A stretch of DNA of 64,000 nucleotides, from the NCBI RefSeq assembly GCF_003589595.1, contig NW_020654422.1, positions 9,898,617 through 9,962,616 on the forward strand, written 5' to 3'. Source of the stretch: Hyposmocoma kahamanoa. Lineage: Eukaryota; Arthropoda; Insecta; Lepidoptera; Cosmopterigidae. The notes beneath the pieces were generated by a model that was not told the DNA's origin, did not search any database, and saw only the letters and a program-made list of their open reading frames with translations. The translations under genes were made by a program, and so were the position numbers. Shown in pieces: positions 14,201 through 22,900 of the stretch; the stretch's first letter is position 1, and every line of letters starts with the position of its first letter.

Positions 14201-17200
14201 AAACGGGTTATGTTTTGTTGTTGTTGTAAGTCCATTTCACTCATGAACAGTACAAGTTTGTTCACTGCCTATGTAGTCTACGATGCTAGTTTGAGCGGGG
14301 AGAGACAGCTTTCAAACTTCCGTCATCAAAAAAATGTTTAAATACTCGCATCAGATTCGATGGAGAAGAAGCTTATTCAGTGACAAATATTAAATTCAGG
14401 TTCCGGTATTAATGTACTCGTAAAACATTAAAATTTTACAGTGGGTTTTCCTCAGGATACACAAAATAATTTTTTTTAATAAAAATAGAAAAGCTTTGTT
14501 TCTGTTGTGATGGATATTTTATATTTTTAAAATTAGGCATTATTGTAACTAATTTTTTTAAAGAAATCCTGTATCGCGGGTGCCATGGACACACACATAG
14601 ACTTATATGAAAAGTATTTTGTATAATATTTTTCGAAAGTATCCACGTTTCAACGTTTAGTATAGAGTCATTATGCATACCGTAATGGTGACACTTTTCT
14701 GTGACATTTGAATCATCAGTAAAATGAAAAAAATTGTCAAGGGTTTCTAACCTTGTGTGATAATGATTTGAATATGATAAACATATCAAATGTGAATTGT
14801 TAGTTCCTGCGAAAATAAGTAGTTGTCAATTTAACATGATACAACGATTATTCCAGAAAAGTACAAAATCATTAGAAAGACATCTAATAAGTACCTGCCT
14901 CCTTATTTGGGCAAAATCGAAGTTTACGTATGATTATAATACCTAAAAGGAATATGTAATAGATTTCAATTAATATTAGGGGTTAAAGTATGAAGTTGCC
15001 GTTTTATTGCAATAGGTTCTTTGAATTTTCATAGAATCTTCATGGTTTGAGGTTTTCGAATGAAACTTTTTTCAAATGGTTTCTGTGATTTTTTTTTTAA
15101 ATTTGAAACATTTGAATATCGACTTTCAATTGTTTTTGTTATTCAATTTAGACAAGAAAGATGGATACTGCGAAAATTCGAGTGATTTTTGAATACGAGT
15201 TCCGACGCGGAACTAACGCGGCAGAAACAGCCCGCAATATCAATGCTGCGTTTGGAGAGGGGTCTACTAATGAACGCACCGTGCGATTTTGGTTTAAACG
15301 CTTTCGTGATGGAAATTTCGACTTAAAGAACGAGCCACGAGGACGACCGCCCACACAGGTGAATAACGATGAATTAAGAGAGATAGTGGAAGCCGATCCT
15401 AGTCAAACTACCCAGGAATTAGCGGCATGGTTTAACGTTACCTTACCCACAATATTGACTCACTTGCGTCAAATCAATAAAATAAAAAAATACGAAAAAT
15501 GGGTGCCTCATGATTTGACTGATCTGCAGAAAGAAACGCGTGTTGAAACTTGTGTTGCCTTGTTGAACCGGTACAGAAATGAAGGAATATTGGATCGAAT
15601 TGTAACATGTGATGAAAAGTGGATTCTTTATGATAACCGGAAAAGAAAAATGCAATGGCTGACCCCAGGTCAAATGCCACAACAGTGTCCTAAAGCAAAA
15701 CTTACCAATAAAAAGGTAATGGTAACTGTTTGGTGGTCTCAGCATGGTGTTATTCACTATAGTTTTCTCCGATCTGGTCAAGCAATAACGGCAGATGTCT
15801 ATTGTGCCGAACTCCGAACCATGTTGACAAAACTAGCAGTAAAACAGCCCCGACTCATGAATCGATCTTCACCATTATTGCTCCACGACAACGCGAGACC
15901 TCACACAGCACGAGAAACCATTTTAACCCTTCAGGAACTGCAGTTAGAAACCATTCGTCATCCTCCGTATTCACCAGACCTTGCTCCAACGGACTACCAT
16001 TTTTTTCGTGATTTGGACAATTATCTACGTGACAAGAAGTTTTCTTCCCAGGAGGCAGTACAAAATGCTTTCACACAGTTTGTGCAGTCTAGATCGTCGG
16101 AGTTCTATCGCAAAGGCATTAATAACCTTCCCATTAGATGGCAGCAATGTATAGATAATAATGGCAACTATGTTGATTAAATAAATTTGTTAAAAACTTA
16201 AAAAATAAACAATTTAGATTTTCAGTACAAATCGGCAATTTCATACTTTAACCCCTATTAGTTACCATTTTCAACGAATCCGTAGCCTCAATAAACGACA
16301 TTGGGTTACAACGTGGGTTACAATTATTGCCCCCGTGGCCGAACGTTTACCACGTTGGACTGCCAGCGCAGAGGTCCCGGGTTCGATTCCCGGGTCGGGA
16401 GAACTAGTTGTATGTCCTAAATTTAATTTTCTCGTGAGTTTGGATGTAATTCGTTATCTATGTATCCATCCATGGCACCCGCAACACAGGGTTTCCCTAG
16501 TGCGGGGCTTTAAGTATGTACGTTATTATTATTATAGTCTTAATTGATGTATGACCATTCACACGAACACCATCCACAAATATCTACAATTTAAAAACGA
16601 TAGATAAAGACAACGACAATCCACGATTATAAACTTCACTATTGTCACTGAATTTGTAACGATGATGGCCAGTTACACGAGCCTACTTACAAAAAATAAA
16701 TCTCATAAAATACAATAATGTTATCCACCAAGCCATGAGCTACTTATGTGCAACCCCAGGAATAAGTAATTGAAAAGGGATATCTTCACCATTTCACCAC
16801 GAAATGGTTAAGATTATAAATTGTTAAAATTCTATACATATGGCCCCATTTCGCTATTAGCTTTTGGCATTAGTCATTAAATGGTAACAAACACTTCGAT
16901 TTTATAACTGAAAAGTTCTTGAAATTAGAATAAATCTCCTTTTAAACACTTAAGAATAGGCTATTAACAAATATTTGCAATTTTCCCACAGCGATCCTAG
17001 GTTTGGACACTTCACTACTGATCCTTGCACAATCAGGAATGTTTGTGTACTGCATGTTCAGTCTGATCGGGAGCCATCACACTATAAGAAATGCTATGGG
17101 CACCGGCCTCACTGGATTTTTCTCGGAATTCCTGTCTTTCTGTCAAGTAAGAAAAGTTATAAGGTATTAAAGTGGATATTAATACGTTATAACTTCCTAT

Positions 17201-18647
17201 AAGTGATAAAGGTCTTTAATGAAATGACCATACGTCGGAAAAAGGTGTTCCAAATCTATAGATACAAAAGTAATAAATTATAATTTGGTGGTTATAACAA
17301 CTCTATTTCACTACTTGTAGCTATATTTATATATGTACCTATGTATGTGGAACACCTTTTTCCGACCATTGGTAATGACTTGATTTTGATCTATACTCAA
17401 GAGATTAATAAAACTTACTTTTTGTAAAATGACTTACTTGAAATACTGAATGTCAAATTTTTATAACCATGCGATAGGGCGAAAAAAATCATTTAAATCA
17501 AAAATAAAAATCTGTAACAAGCACAGAGAAATTCATGAGGTCTGCTCATTCGTTCCATAGCTCAGTTGGACGAGCAGTTAACCCCGGTCTGGCTAACAGA
17601 TACTGGTTCAAATTCAGCCGGCTCGAAGGAGTTTTCCTTTGTATTAGTTCAATCTTTGTATCAATAATGTCACTTGTTGGAAATTGTGTCGTATTCAAAA
17701 TCAGAGTTCCAAATTCCTCCAACTCAGTACGTTTTAACTTGTGCCTGTTTACAGACGATTCTCCAATCTCTGTTTATAATCGACGCGTGGTGGCGCCGCT
17801 GCCAAACCTCAGAGCACCGGAGGAATAAACCCGGCCGACAACTTGTCACGTTCTTACTCGTTGCCAACATGGCTATGTGGGCTATCAATACTTTGGAAAA
17901 GGTAATTACTATTATACTAGGCCTTTGGGGTTGGCAATTTTGTGAACAGTAGAGATATTTTACAGTTCCAAATTAGAACAAACATTCGTATCACGGAAAT
18001 GATACGTCAAGTAGTTATTTAATAAATTCTTTATTGCGCAAATAAAAGACATTAAAAACATATGTTACAAAGGATTCATACAAAGATGATCTTATCTCTT
18101 GAAGTGATCTGTTCCAGACAACTGTAGCCGTGGTGTAGAAAGACAGTCTGCGGGACAAACTATTGGACTTATAAAATTTTGAATGTAAATATAAATAGAA
18201 AAAATAATAATATAAGCATAACTGATATACACCTACAAAAACTTACAGCCAAATACATATACAATATATATTATTAATCTAAACATTATATTTATGTTAC
18301 TGATTAACTGTTGAGCTAATCAGGAAGTGCTCTTTTTTAATTTAATTTGATATGTAATGTGTATAGCCTGGCATATCACCGTACTTACAAGTTATTTTTA
18401 AGAGTAAAAAAGTCAATGAGTAAAAATAAGAATTTTCTCGAATAGCCCTACCATAAATTTTTTTTTTCAGAATCGTGCGGAGTTCAGACCGGCTCACCTA
18501 AACTTCTATGGGCCGTGGGCATGGACAATAATCACGCACGTTTCGATGCCGCTGGCCATCTTCTACCGGTTCCACTCCACCATCTGCCTCTTTGAGATCT
18601 GGAAGAACAGCTTCAAGAGCAAACCCATCTATTTGAACATGGCGTAA
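2246..18647 (+). CDS. otopetrin-family proton channel, paralogue A
   Basis: Thirteen coding exons join in phase: 2246..2358, 5376..5537, 9139..9303, 10498..10612, 10690..10792, 11154..11270, 11369..11820, 11901..12006, 12739..12911, 13392..13506, 16992..17146, 17755..17901, 18471..18647. They give 699 aa. Residues 1-150 are a polar, Ser-rich cytosolic N-terminus. From about residue 155 the chain is hydrophobic with many membrane segments, as expected for the 12-helix otopetrins, plasma-membrane proton channels. Family hallmarks are FGIGSMVYSGLEFGEYFEL near residues 260-278, CEWLYV, PCTIEYSL, and HHFSLDCSHAHRGLF. The start ATG opens the only long frame; an ATG ten bases upstream meets a stop after 16 codons. 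Closest by character to insect OtopLa/OtopLc proteins; which one is not settled. Paralogue B follows 1.3 kb downstream on the same strand. Confidence 0.9.
2791..2879. repeat. foldback (38-bp inverted arms) in otopetrin A intron 1
   Basis: Arms 2791..2828 and 2842..2879 are inverted copies, with one mismatch seen over 38 bp, around a 13-nt spacer. The arms begin ATAAAGCTTGCTTGGGCCT. It is a short palindromic MITE or a foldback remnant; no target duplication is obvious. Confidence 0.8.
3795..3995 (+). repeat. degenerate tRNA-derived SINE
   Basis: A decayed copy of the SINE seen on the other strand at 20780..20998. Shared parts are a tRNA-like head with a B-box-like 'GATCAATTCCCGGTA', then a body with 'TCCGTTGCTCTGATACTCAT'. 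It lies in intron 1 of otopetrin A. Confidence 0.5.
4451..4538. repeat. two adjacent perfect hairpins with identical TCCT loops
   Basis: Hairpin 1 is 4451..4484: a perfect 15-bp stem (TAAAAGCATACACAA) closed by the loop TCCT. Hairpin 2 is 4489..4538: a perfect 23-bp stem (arms 4489..4511 and 4516..4538) closed by the same TCCT loop. Four T residues separate them. They lie in intron 1 of otopetrin A. Function unknown. Confidence 0.85.
5040..5290 (+). repeat. lepidopteran-type SINE
   Basis: The body contains 'TTGGGCCAGCGTGGCGGACT', then 'GAGGAGACCCGTGCCC', and ends in GGTTATGATGA. This arrangement is recognisable as a SINE very common in moth and butterfly genomes. An upstream tRNA-like part reads GCAGAGGCCGTGGGCTCAAA. 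The open frame across it (5068..5316) is incidental. Confidence 0.65.
5762..9058. mobile_element. Harbinger-like non-autonomous DNA transposon carrying a nested LINE
   Basis: Inverted termini begin GGGYGCGTTCCCATTATGTC (5762 onwards; its complement ends at 9058). Each end is flanked by the trinucleotide TTA (5759..5761 and 9059..9061). A 3-bp TWA duplication with GGG-starting termini is what PIF/Harbinger elements make. The right part (8660..9058) has several internal repeats of a 'GTCGTGA / CTATCTGTCGT / TTCCCA' pattern. No transposase is present, so it is non-autonomous. Almost all of the interior (5793..8659) is a later LINE insertion. Located in intron 2 of otopetrin A. Confidence 0.7.
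5793..8659 (-). mobile_element. degenerate non-LTR retrotransposon (LINE, Jockey-like)
   Basis: Read on the minus strand, this is a broken pol gene. The region 8227..7505 gives a frame resembling the linker before the reverse transcriptase. The region 7315..6776 gives RT motifs: SPKQFGFTRGRST, AIGVFCDLSKTFDYVHRD, GVPQGPTLGKFLFLVYINHL and FADN. The region 6798..6151 gives the C-terminal part with LWGNAANVNRIFVLQKRAVR. The frames are shifted against each other near 6780 and 7320..7500, and the catalytic FADD is FADN, so it is dead. The 3' end carries short AAATC repeats (5793..5815 read on minus). The hexamer TGTCGC flanks it (5787..5792 and 8660..8665), which supports insertion into the surrounding DNA transposon. 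Confidence 0.75.
9304..10497. other. otopetrin A intron 3, no element recognised
   Basis: An AT-rich intron of about 1.2 kb between phase-2 exons. I see no repeat, ORF or conserved structure here. Confidence 0.5.
12264..12359. repeat. foldback with 29-bp arms in otopetrin A intron 8
   Basis: Arms 12264..12292 and 12331..12359 are inverted copies with one mismatch. The spacer is 38 nt. The arms are AT-rich with a central GGATGC/GCACCC. A small MITE remnant is the simplest reading. Confidence 0.75.
12425..12671 (-). repeat. SINE-like fragment with GTACCAA tandem
   Basis: The part 12530..12640 matches in outline the tail of the SINE pair at 24.5-25.1 kb: a 'TTTTTTGTGAAATTACT' block, then 'TTTGTTATAATTATTAATA', then 'AAAGAYCGAACAC'. 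Its left edge (12425..12452) is also found inverted at 19275..19302 with 27 of 28 bases equal. The copy is degenerate. Confidence 0.5.
13559..13684. repeat. two inverted repeats in otopetrin A intron 10
   Basis: The first is a perfect 17-bp inverted repeat (13559..13575 with 13611..13627, arm ATCACATATAACTGAGA, 35-nt loop). The second is a perfect 20-bp hairpin (13641..13660 with 13665..13684) with an AATA loop. They follow each other within 15 nt. Likely MITE remnants; function unknown. Confidence 0.8.
14558..14612 (-). repeat. fragment of the main tRNA-derived SINE family
   Basis: On the minus strand this matches only the 3' body of the SINE at 40155..40385: 'GTGTGTCCATGGCACCCGCG' followed by 'ATACAGG'. 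The tRNA head is absent. Confidence 0.55.
14976..16258 (+). mobile_element. apparently intact mariner transposon
   Basis: The element has inverted termini (left 14976.., right ..16258) that read TAGGGGTTAAAGTATGAA and continue into TTGCCG with few mismatches. It is flanked on both sides by the TA dinucleotide (14974..14975 and 16259..16260) expected for Tc1/mariner. The length is 1283 bp, typical of mariner. One uninterrupted transposase frame fills it. It sits in intron 10 of otopetrin A, same strand, so the host must splice it out. Its intact frame contrasts with every other element in the window. Confidence 0.93.
15161..16180 (+). CDS. mariner transposase, full length
   Basis: The 339-aa protein has the full length of a mariner transposase. 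Residues 1-110 form the paired helix-turn-helix DNA-binding region, which includes GRPP at 61-64. The linker signature WVPHDL is at 114-119. The catalytic DD34D triad is visible: D151 in TCDEKW, D243 in LLHDNARPHTA and D278 in YSPDLAPTDYHFF, with 34 residues between the last two. The enzyme would cut at the inverted termini and reinsert at TA sites, acting in the nucleus. The sequence resembles the cecropia-type mariners to which human Hsmar1/SETMAR belongs. There are no stops or frameshifts. It could be active, or a recent copy; sequence alone cannot tell. Confidence 0.95.
   Translation: MDTAKIRVIFEYEFRRGTNAAETARNINAAFGEGSTNERTVRFWFKRFRDGNFDLKNEPRGRPPTQVNNDELREIVEADPSQTTQELAAWFNVTLPTILTHLRQINKIKKYEKWVPHDLTDLQKETRVETCVALLNRYRNEGILDRIVTCDEKWILYDNRKRKMQWLTPGQMPQQCPKAKLTNKKVMVTVWWSQHGVIHYSFLRSGQAITADVYCAELRTMLTKLAVKQPRLMNRSSPLLLHDNARPHTARETILTLQELQLETIRHPPYSPDLAPTDYHFFRDLDNYLRDKKFSSQEAVQNAFTQFVQSRSSEFYRKGINNLPIRWQQCIDNNGNYVD
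16328..16540 (+). repeat. tRNA-derived SINE, copy 1
   Basis: The head resembles a tRNA: an A-box-like CCCGTGGCCGAACG and a B box GGGTTCGATTCCCGGG. A body with 'CATGGCACCCGCAACACAGG' and 'GGTTTCCCTAGTGCGGGGCT' follows, then a TTATTATTATTA tail. It starts about 70 bp after the mariner. It is not a functional tRNA gene, because the head runs into the SINE body. Confidence 0.8.
17234..17366. repeat. MITE-like element with 19-bp perfect termini
   Basis: GTCGGAAAAAGGTGTTCCA at 17234..17252 is exactly inverted at 17348..17366, enclosing about 95 nt of AT-rich DNA. It lies in intron 11 of otopetrin A. The superfamily cannot be named, since no clean target duplication is seen. Confidence 0.75.
17545..17720 (+). 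repeat. tRNA-headed SINE, second family
   Basis: An A-box-like TAGCTCAGTTGGACGAGC and a B-box-like GGTTCAAATTC lie in a tRNA-like head. The following 'GGCTCGAAGGAG' and 'CTTTGTATCAATAAT' match the pair at 24572..25045. Located in intron 11 of otopetrin A. Confidence 0.6.
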
Positions 18648-18709
18648 AATTGCATTTGCTCTAAAGATACGATAAGTACTGCATAAAAAAATATGTACAT
18701 TTTTATCAA

Positions 18710-18715
18710 AATAAA
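18710..18715 (+). terminator. polyadenylation signal of otopetrin A
   Basis: AATAAA lies 63 nt after the stop codon of paralogue A, followed by a T-rich stretch. This is the nearest canonical signal. Confidence 0.6.
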
Positions 18716-19970
18716 ATGTTCTTTTCTTTTTTACAACTGTATAATACTTTTAATTCTTATTGACCCATACCTACTTTATTCACGAAAAAACCCTAACTAA
18801 ATGCGGAAATATTAGTCAGTCGACGTTTTAAAAAACAGCTGTTTACCAACATTTACAAGCGAACTTGCTAACAATAGTATCGAATGGAAAATCATTGCCG
18901 TTAAATATTTGTACATTCCAATATCCAACGCAAATGGTGTCCAATGTAGCAGACAACGCGAAGCGTGATGGAGCAATTATTACGTTGCCCTTGGTCACAG
19001 AACGTATGACCACTTTGCACCAATTATTTGCATTAACTTTCAACTATACATACAATTTTATTAGGTATTATTACCTTGCGGTTATGGACAATGGAATAAA
19101 GATCAATGAGTATTTAAATATAATTTTGACTATTAAAAAATTTTAATGTAAAATATATGTATAGTACTTTTTGTATTCAAACTTAAAATAAAAAAATAAC
19201 GTCTCCAATTTGCTAACTGCATCAGTATTCATTTAAAGCATACGAATTTAGGCAAACAACAAATGTATTTATTAGTACTTGGTACTTGGTGCAACGAGCT
19301 GGTATCCGCAACTCGACGACAAAGCGCCTATGTTGCGTGTGGTATTTATTTATTTATTTATTAGTAATAGAAATAAGCATGTAAGTAGTACGCAATTAGC
19401 TAGTATGTACCAAATTACCTACGTTCACCTATTATTTACACAATATTGTTTACTTTGTAAGATTATACTGGATATTTTCAAATACGTGAAAGTCGGTAAA
19501 AAGCAAATACTGTAGAACAAAATAAAGTCGCAGTTCATTCGTTTGCCACTCAAAAAGTATCACTAAAACAATATCAATACTTACTCGCTTAATGCCTAGC
19601 TATCTTTGTTTTCCATTACTCAGGCGGCAGGACAAACAACTTGAGATCACTCCTTCGTCATACCTCATAGGAATTCATTTCAGTAGCTACGGCGATGACC
19701 TTGTGTGAATCATCACGAAATTTAACCGTGGAAGTGAACAATTGCTAATACATTATAACGTCATTCTTGGATTAACCTAAGCCCGAAGATACCTAAATCT
19801 TGACCAGATAAAGTTCAATTTACAAGCACTCATTATCATTGTAGTTTGCCGATTTGAGATCAGCGAAATTCGGGATGTGGATGTAAAAAAAGATAAAAAC
19901 GAGACTATACTTATCTGAACATTTCAATGATAAGTTACTTAAACTGTCATTACATGTGGCGAAAAGAAAA
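18716..19970. other. spacer between the two otopetrin genes
   Basis: About 1.25 kb with no supported gene. The open frames here (for example 18865..19146) show no recognisable domain. The segment 19275..19302 is the inverted partner of 12425..12452. A degenerate ATTT run lies near 19345..19365. The promoter of paralogue B should lie in its right part. Confidence 0.5.
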
Positions 19971-22900
19971 ATGGAAGACGTAATCGAAGAGGATATTGAA
20001 TGGTAAGTGCCGTTAAAATGTTCTTTTAAATTATTTTTTTAAAAGCTTGTAGAAACGAAACTGGGAACTGAGGAGACAATGACACTTACTGCTCTTAACT
20101 TTTCATTTCTACACTACAGAGTGAATGGCAAAATTAAAATCAATACTCATTTCAAATTGTAATTATATCACACACGCAAGAACAGATGACCAGTTAAGTA
20201 AGTGTTCAATATTACGACTATCTTTAGGACACGAGAACATCATCACTTCGATCATAGTTCCCACTATTTTCACCCGGTCAGGCAGACGAGTACCAGTTTG
20301 GAAAGGAAATTACACAGGCACAATCGGTAAGTGTCGAAAAAATTTGATTTAGATATTAATGAAATCGTTTCTATGTAGAAAACAAAATTTTCCAGAAAAC
20401 CAGATTTTCTAGATGTTCTAATTACTATTTAACAATTTATAAACGCAACTTCCCTTTTGATGAAATGTCACTATAACACTTTTATAATTTCCAGTTAGAA
20501 CATTTTGTTTAGAATGTACAGATTTCAAAGCTAAAATCACGTAACATGAATTGTGGGTATTATTACTATAGTAGTAGTATTTATATTCCGTTCTATCTTC
20601 CGTAAATCAGGATCGTTTATTTTCTAACATAGAAAAATTAAACCTCTTAAAGTGGAATAGAATAGAATATCATTTATTTCTTAAAAATGTGATACATCAA
20701 AATTATATGTTAGAACAACATACAAAAGTTAAGCATATTCTGCCAACAAGCGGCATGTAAATATTAAAATGTCGAAACAAATTGCTGTCAAAAATACATT
20801 AATAATGATAATGTGCCAGACAACCAGACCAATTACCTGATCTAAGACCGGGGAATTCCCTGTACTATGAGTACCAGAGCAACGGAAATCGTACTTCTCA
20901 GAACACAAACACAAGAAGTCTATTGTTCTTACCGGGAATCGAACCCAGGACTTCGTCATGCAGTGCCCACAACGCAAACCGTTGGGCAACTGAGATTGTC
21001 AAAAAATGTGTGGCAGATGTAAGGTAAAAATATTAACTGTCTTCGTGGCCGAACGGTTACCATGACTGCCACGCAGAGGTCCCGGGTTCGATTCCCGTGC
21101 CGGGAGAAATATTTGTATGGCCTACGTTTATTTCTCGCGTGATTTTAGGTGTAATTTGTGTTTGTCTATGTGTGTGTCCACGGCACCCGCGATACAGGGT
21201 TTCCCTAGTGCGGGGCTATGGGTGTGTGCGCGTTATTATTGTTATTATTAAAATAAGAAGGTAAAAACGTCCATTTACGCAAAATAAAATCACTAATCTA
21301 TTGAGTTAAAAACCCCATCTATATATTTCTAAAGTGTGTAAGTAATAAAATACAATAAACAACTGAAAGTAACATTACTTAATAGTAATTTAGTAAAATT
21401 AAAAGTTTGTCTAAAAGTTACAAGTATCTATAATTATGAATTTTTTTACAGAAAAACAGACACTAACGTATTAATAATAAGAATTTTGAGGTGGACATCT
21501 AATTAACCGCGCAGTGGTAAGAAGGGGGTGGCGGGCACGTGCCTCGTTAGGACGGTCGTCTGAAACTGACACCACAGACGCTAATTACCTGAAGACGCAG
21601 CCTTAGCCTACAACCTAAGCAGATTTACGACACTCCGTGAACATGGACTACGAAAATTATTGATAACCTCAGATTTTTCGAAATAAATATTTAGTTACTA
21701 GTAAAGTGCCTTCTTGCTAAGAAAATATAATAAAACTTTTAAAATATATTTTATAAAATACAGTACAGATACTACACACAAAAACATTGAAAATATTCAT
21801 GAAGTATTGACATTTTAATGTTTTTGTTAAAAAAAATTTGATTGCACAATGATTGTCACACAAAAATCGATTATAACAAATTACGTCACGAAAATTTGGA
21901 GGAAGTCACATCACCAAACAATAAAAACCTACATTCATTGTCGACCTGCTGTCGTCATACCAAGCCACATTCTTAGGGAAACTATTTTAGGCATTGTGTA
22001 CTTGGACATTTTGTTAGTTTTATATTTTATAATCACTGTTTAAATAAAAAATGTTCTTTTAAATTCATAAAAAATATCTACAGCTCACTGCAAATGTAGT
22101 ATAGGCAACTATATGGCGAAACTTGATGTACGTTAAATGAATAAAGTCATAAAGTAAAATTATCTCTAATTAACAAATTGGTGGATCGATGTAGTACTAA
22201 CTCTACAGCTGAACATTTCAAAATGGTTCATCATAAAAAGAGCTCAAGGTGTAAGTAGTGGTTCTACATTTTACGTAAACATTATTTTTATGTTAAAGAA
22301 ACAATTTAGTGAAAATTTAGTAGGTAATCTAAAATTCTATCAAACGATTTGCCATTTTTAACACTGAAGTTAAATATTGCTTCTTCTCTTTTATAACATG
22401 CAGTATTTCACCCGTCTTAAAAACGGACAATTATTTACACATACTTGCGATTAAGAACGAGGCGTCTCTCTACAGTCAGTAATTTGAACTACGAGCGACA
22501 ACATCTCAGCGTAGATATTTTGAGTGAAATTAGCTTTTCTCGATTACGCGTAATTGGCTTAGACGAGACGTGTCGTGGGTAGTAAAAGTAAATAAAAATA
22601 GTGACGCGGATGTAAGGGAGACGATCGAGAGTGGCCGATGGCGAAAAATAAGGAGAAATCAAATCAGGACGCAGGGAGAGAATGGAAACGCGAACGGTCC
22701 GAGCCGCTCCTCGCCGTGCCTGAGGATGAAAGGTGACGCTGCGAGATTCATTAAACCGTCTATTAGCCGATAAACGCTATAAACAAACAAAACGACGCGA
22801 CGATATCCGACGATAAAATGACCGTTCGGACTTTGTATTTTTTACTGTACATAAAAGAACATTATCATGTGTTCAACTAAGGTTATTTTTCGTTTTCAGA

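Noticed and set aside
15443..15781. Minus-strand open frame inside the mariner
   Set aside because: It is antisense to the complete transposase and has no motif of its own.
16328..16400. A tRNA gene call at the SINE heads (also at 21040, 26330, 40160, 60210)
   Set aside because: The tRNA-like heads run directly into a shared SINE body with a TTA tail and recur in several copies, so they are SINE promoters and not tRNA genes.
22570..22773. Open frame of 67 codons around the candidate alternative exon
   Set aside because: It is in a different frame from the exon that fits the splice phase, and has no domain.
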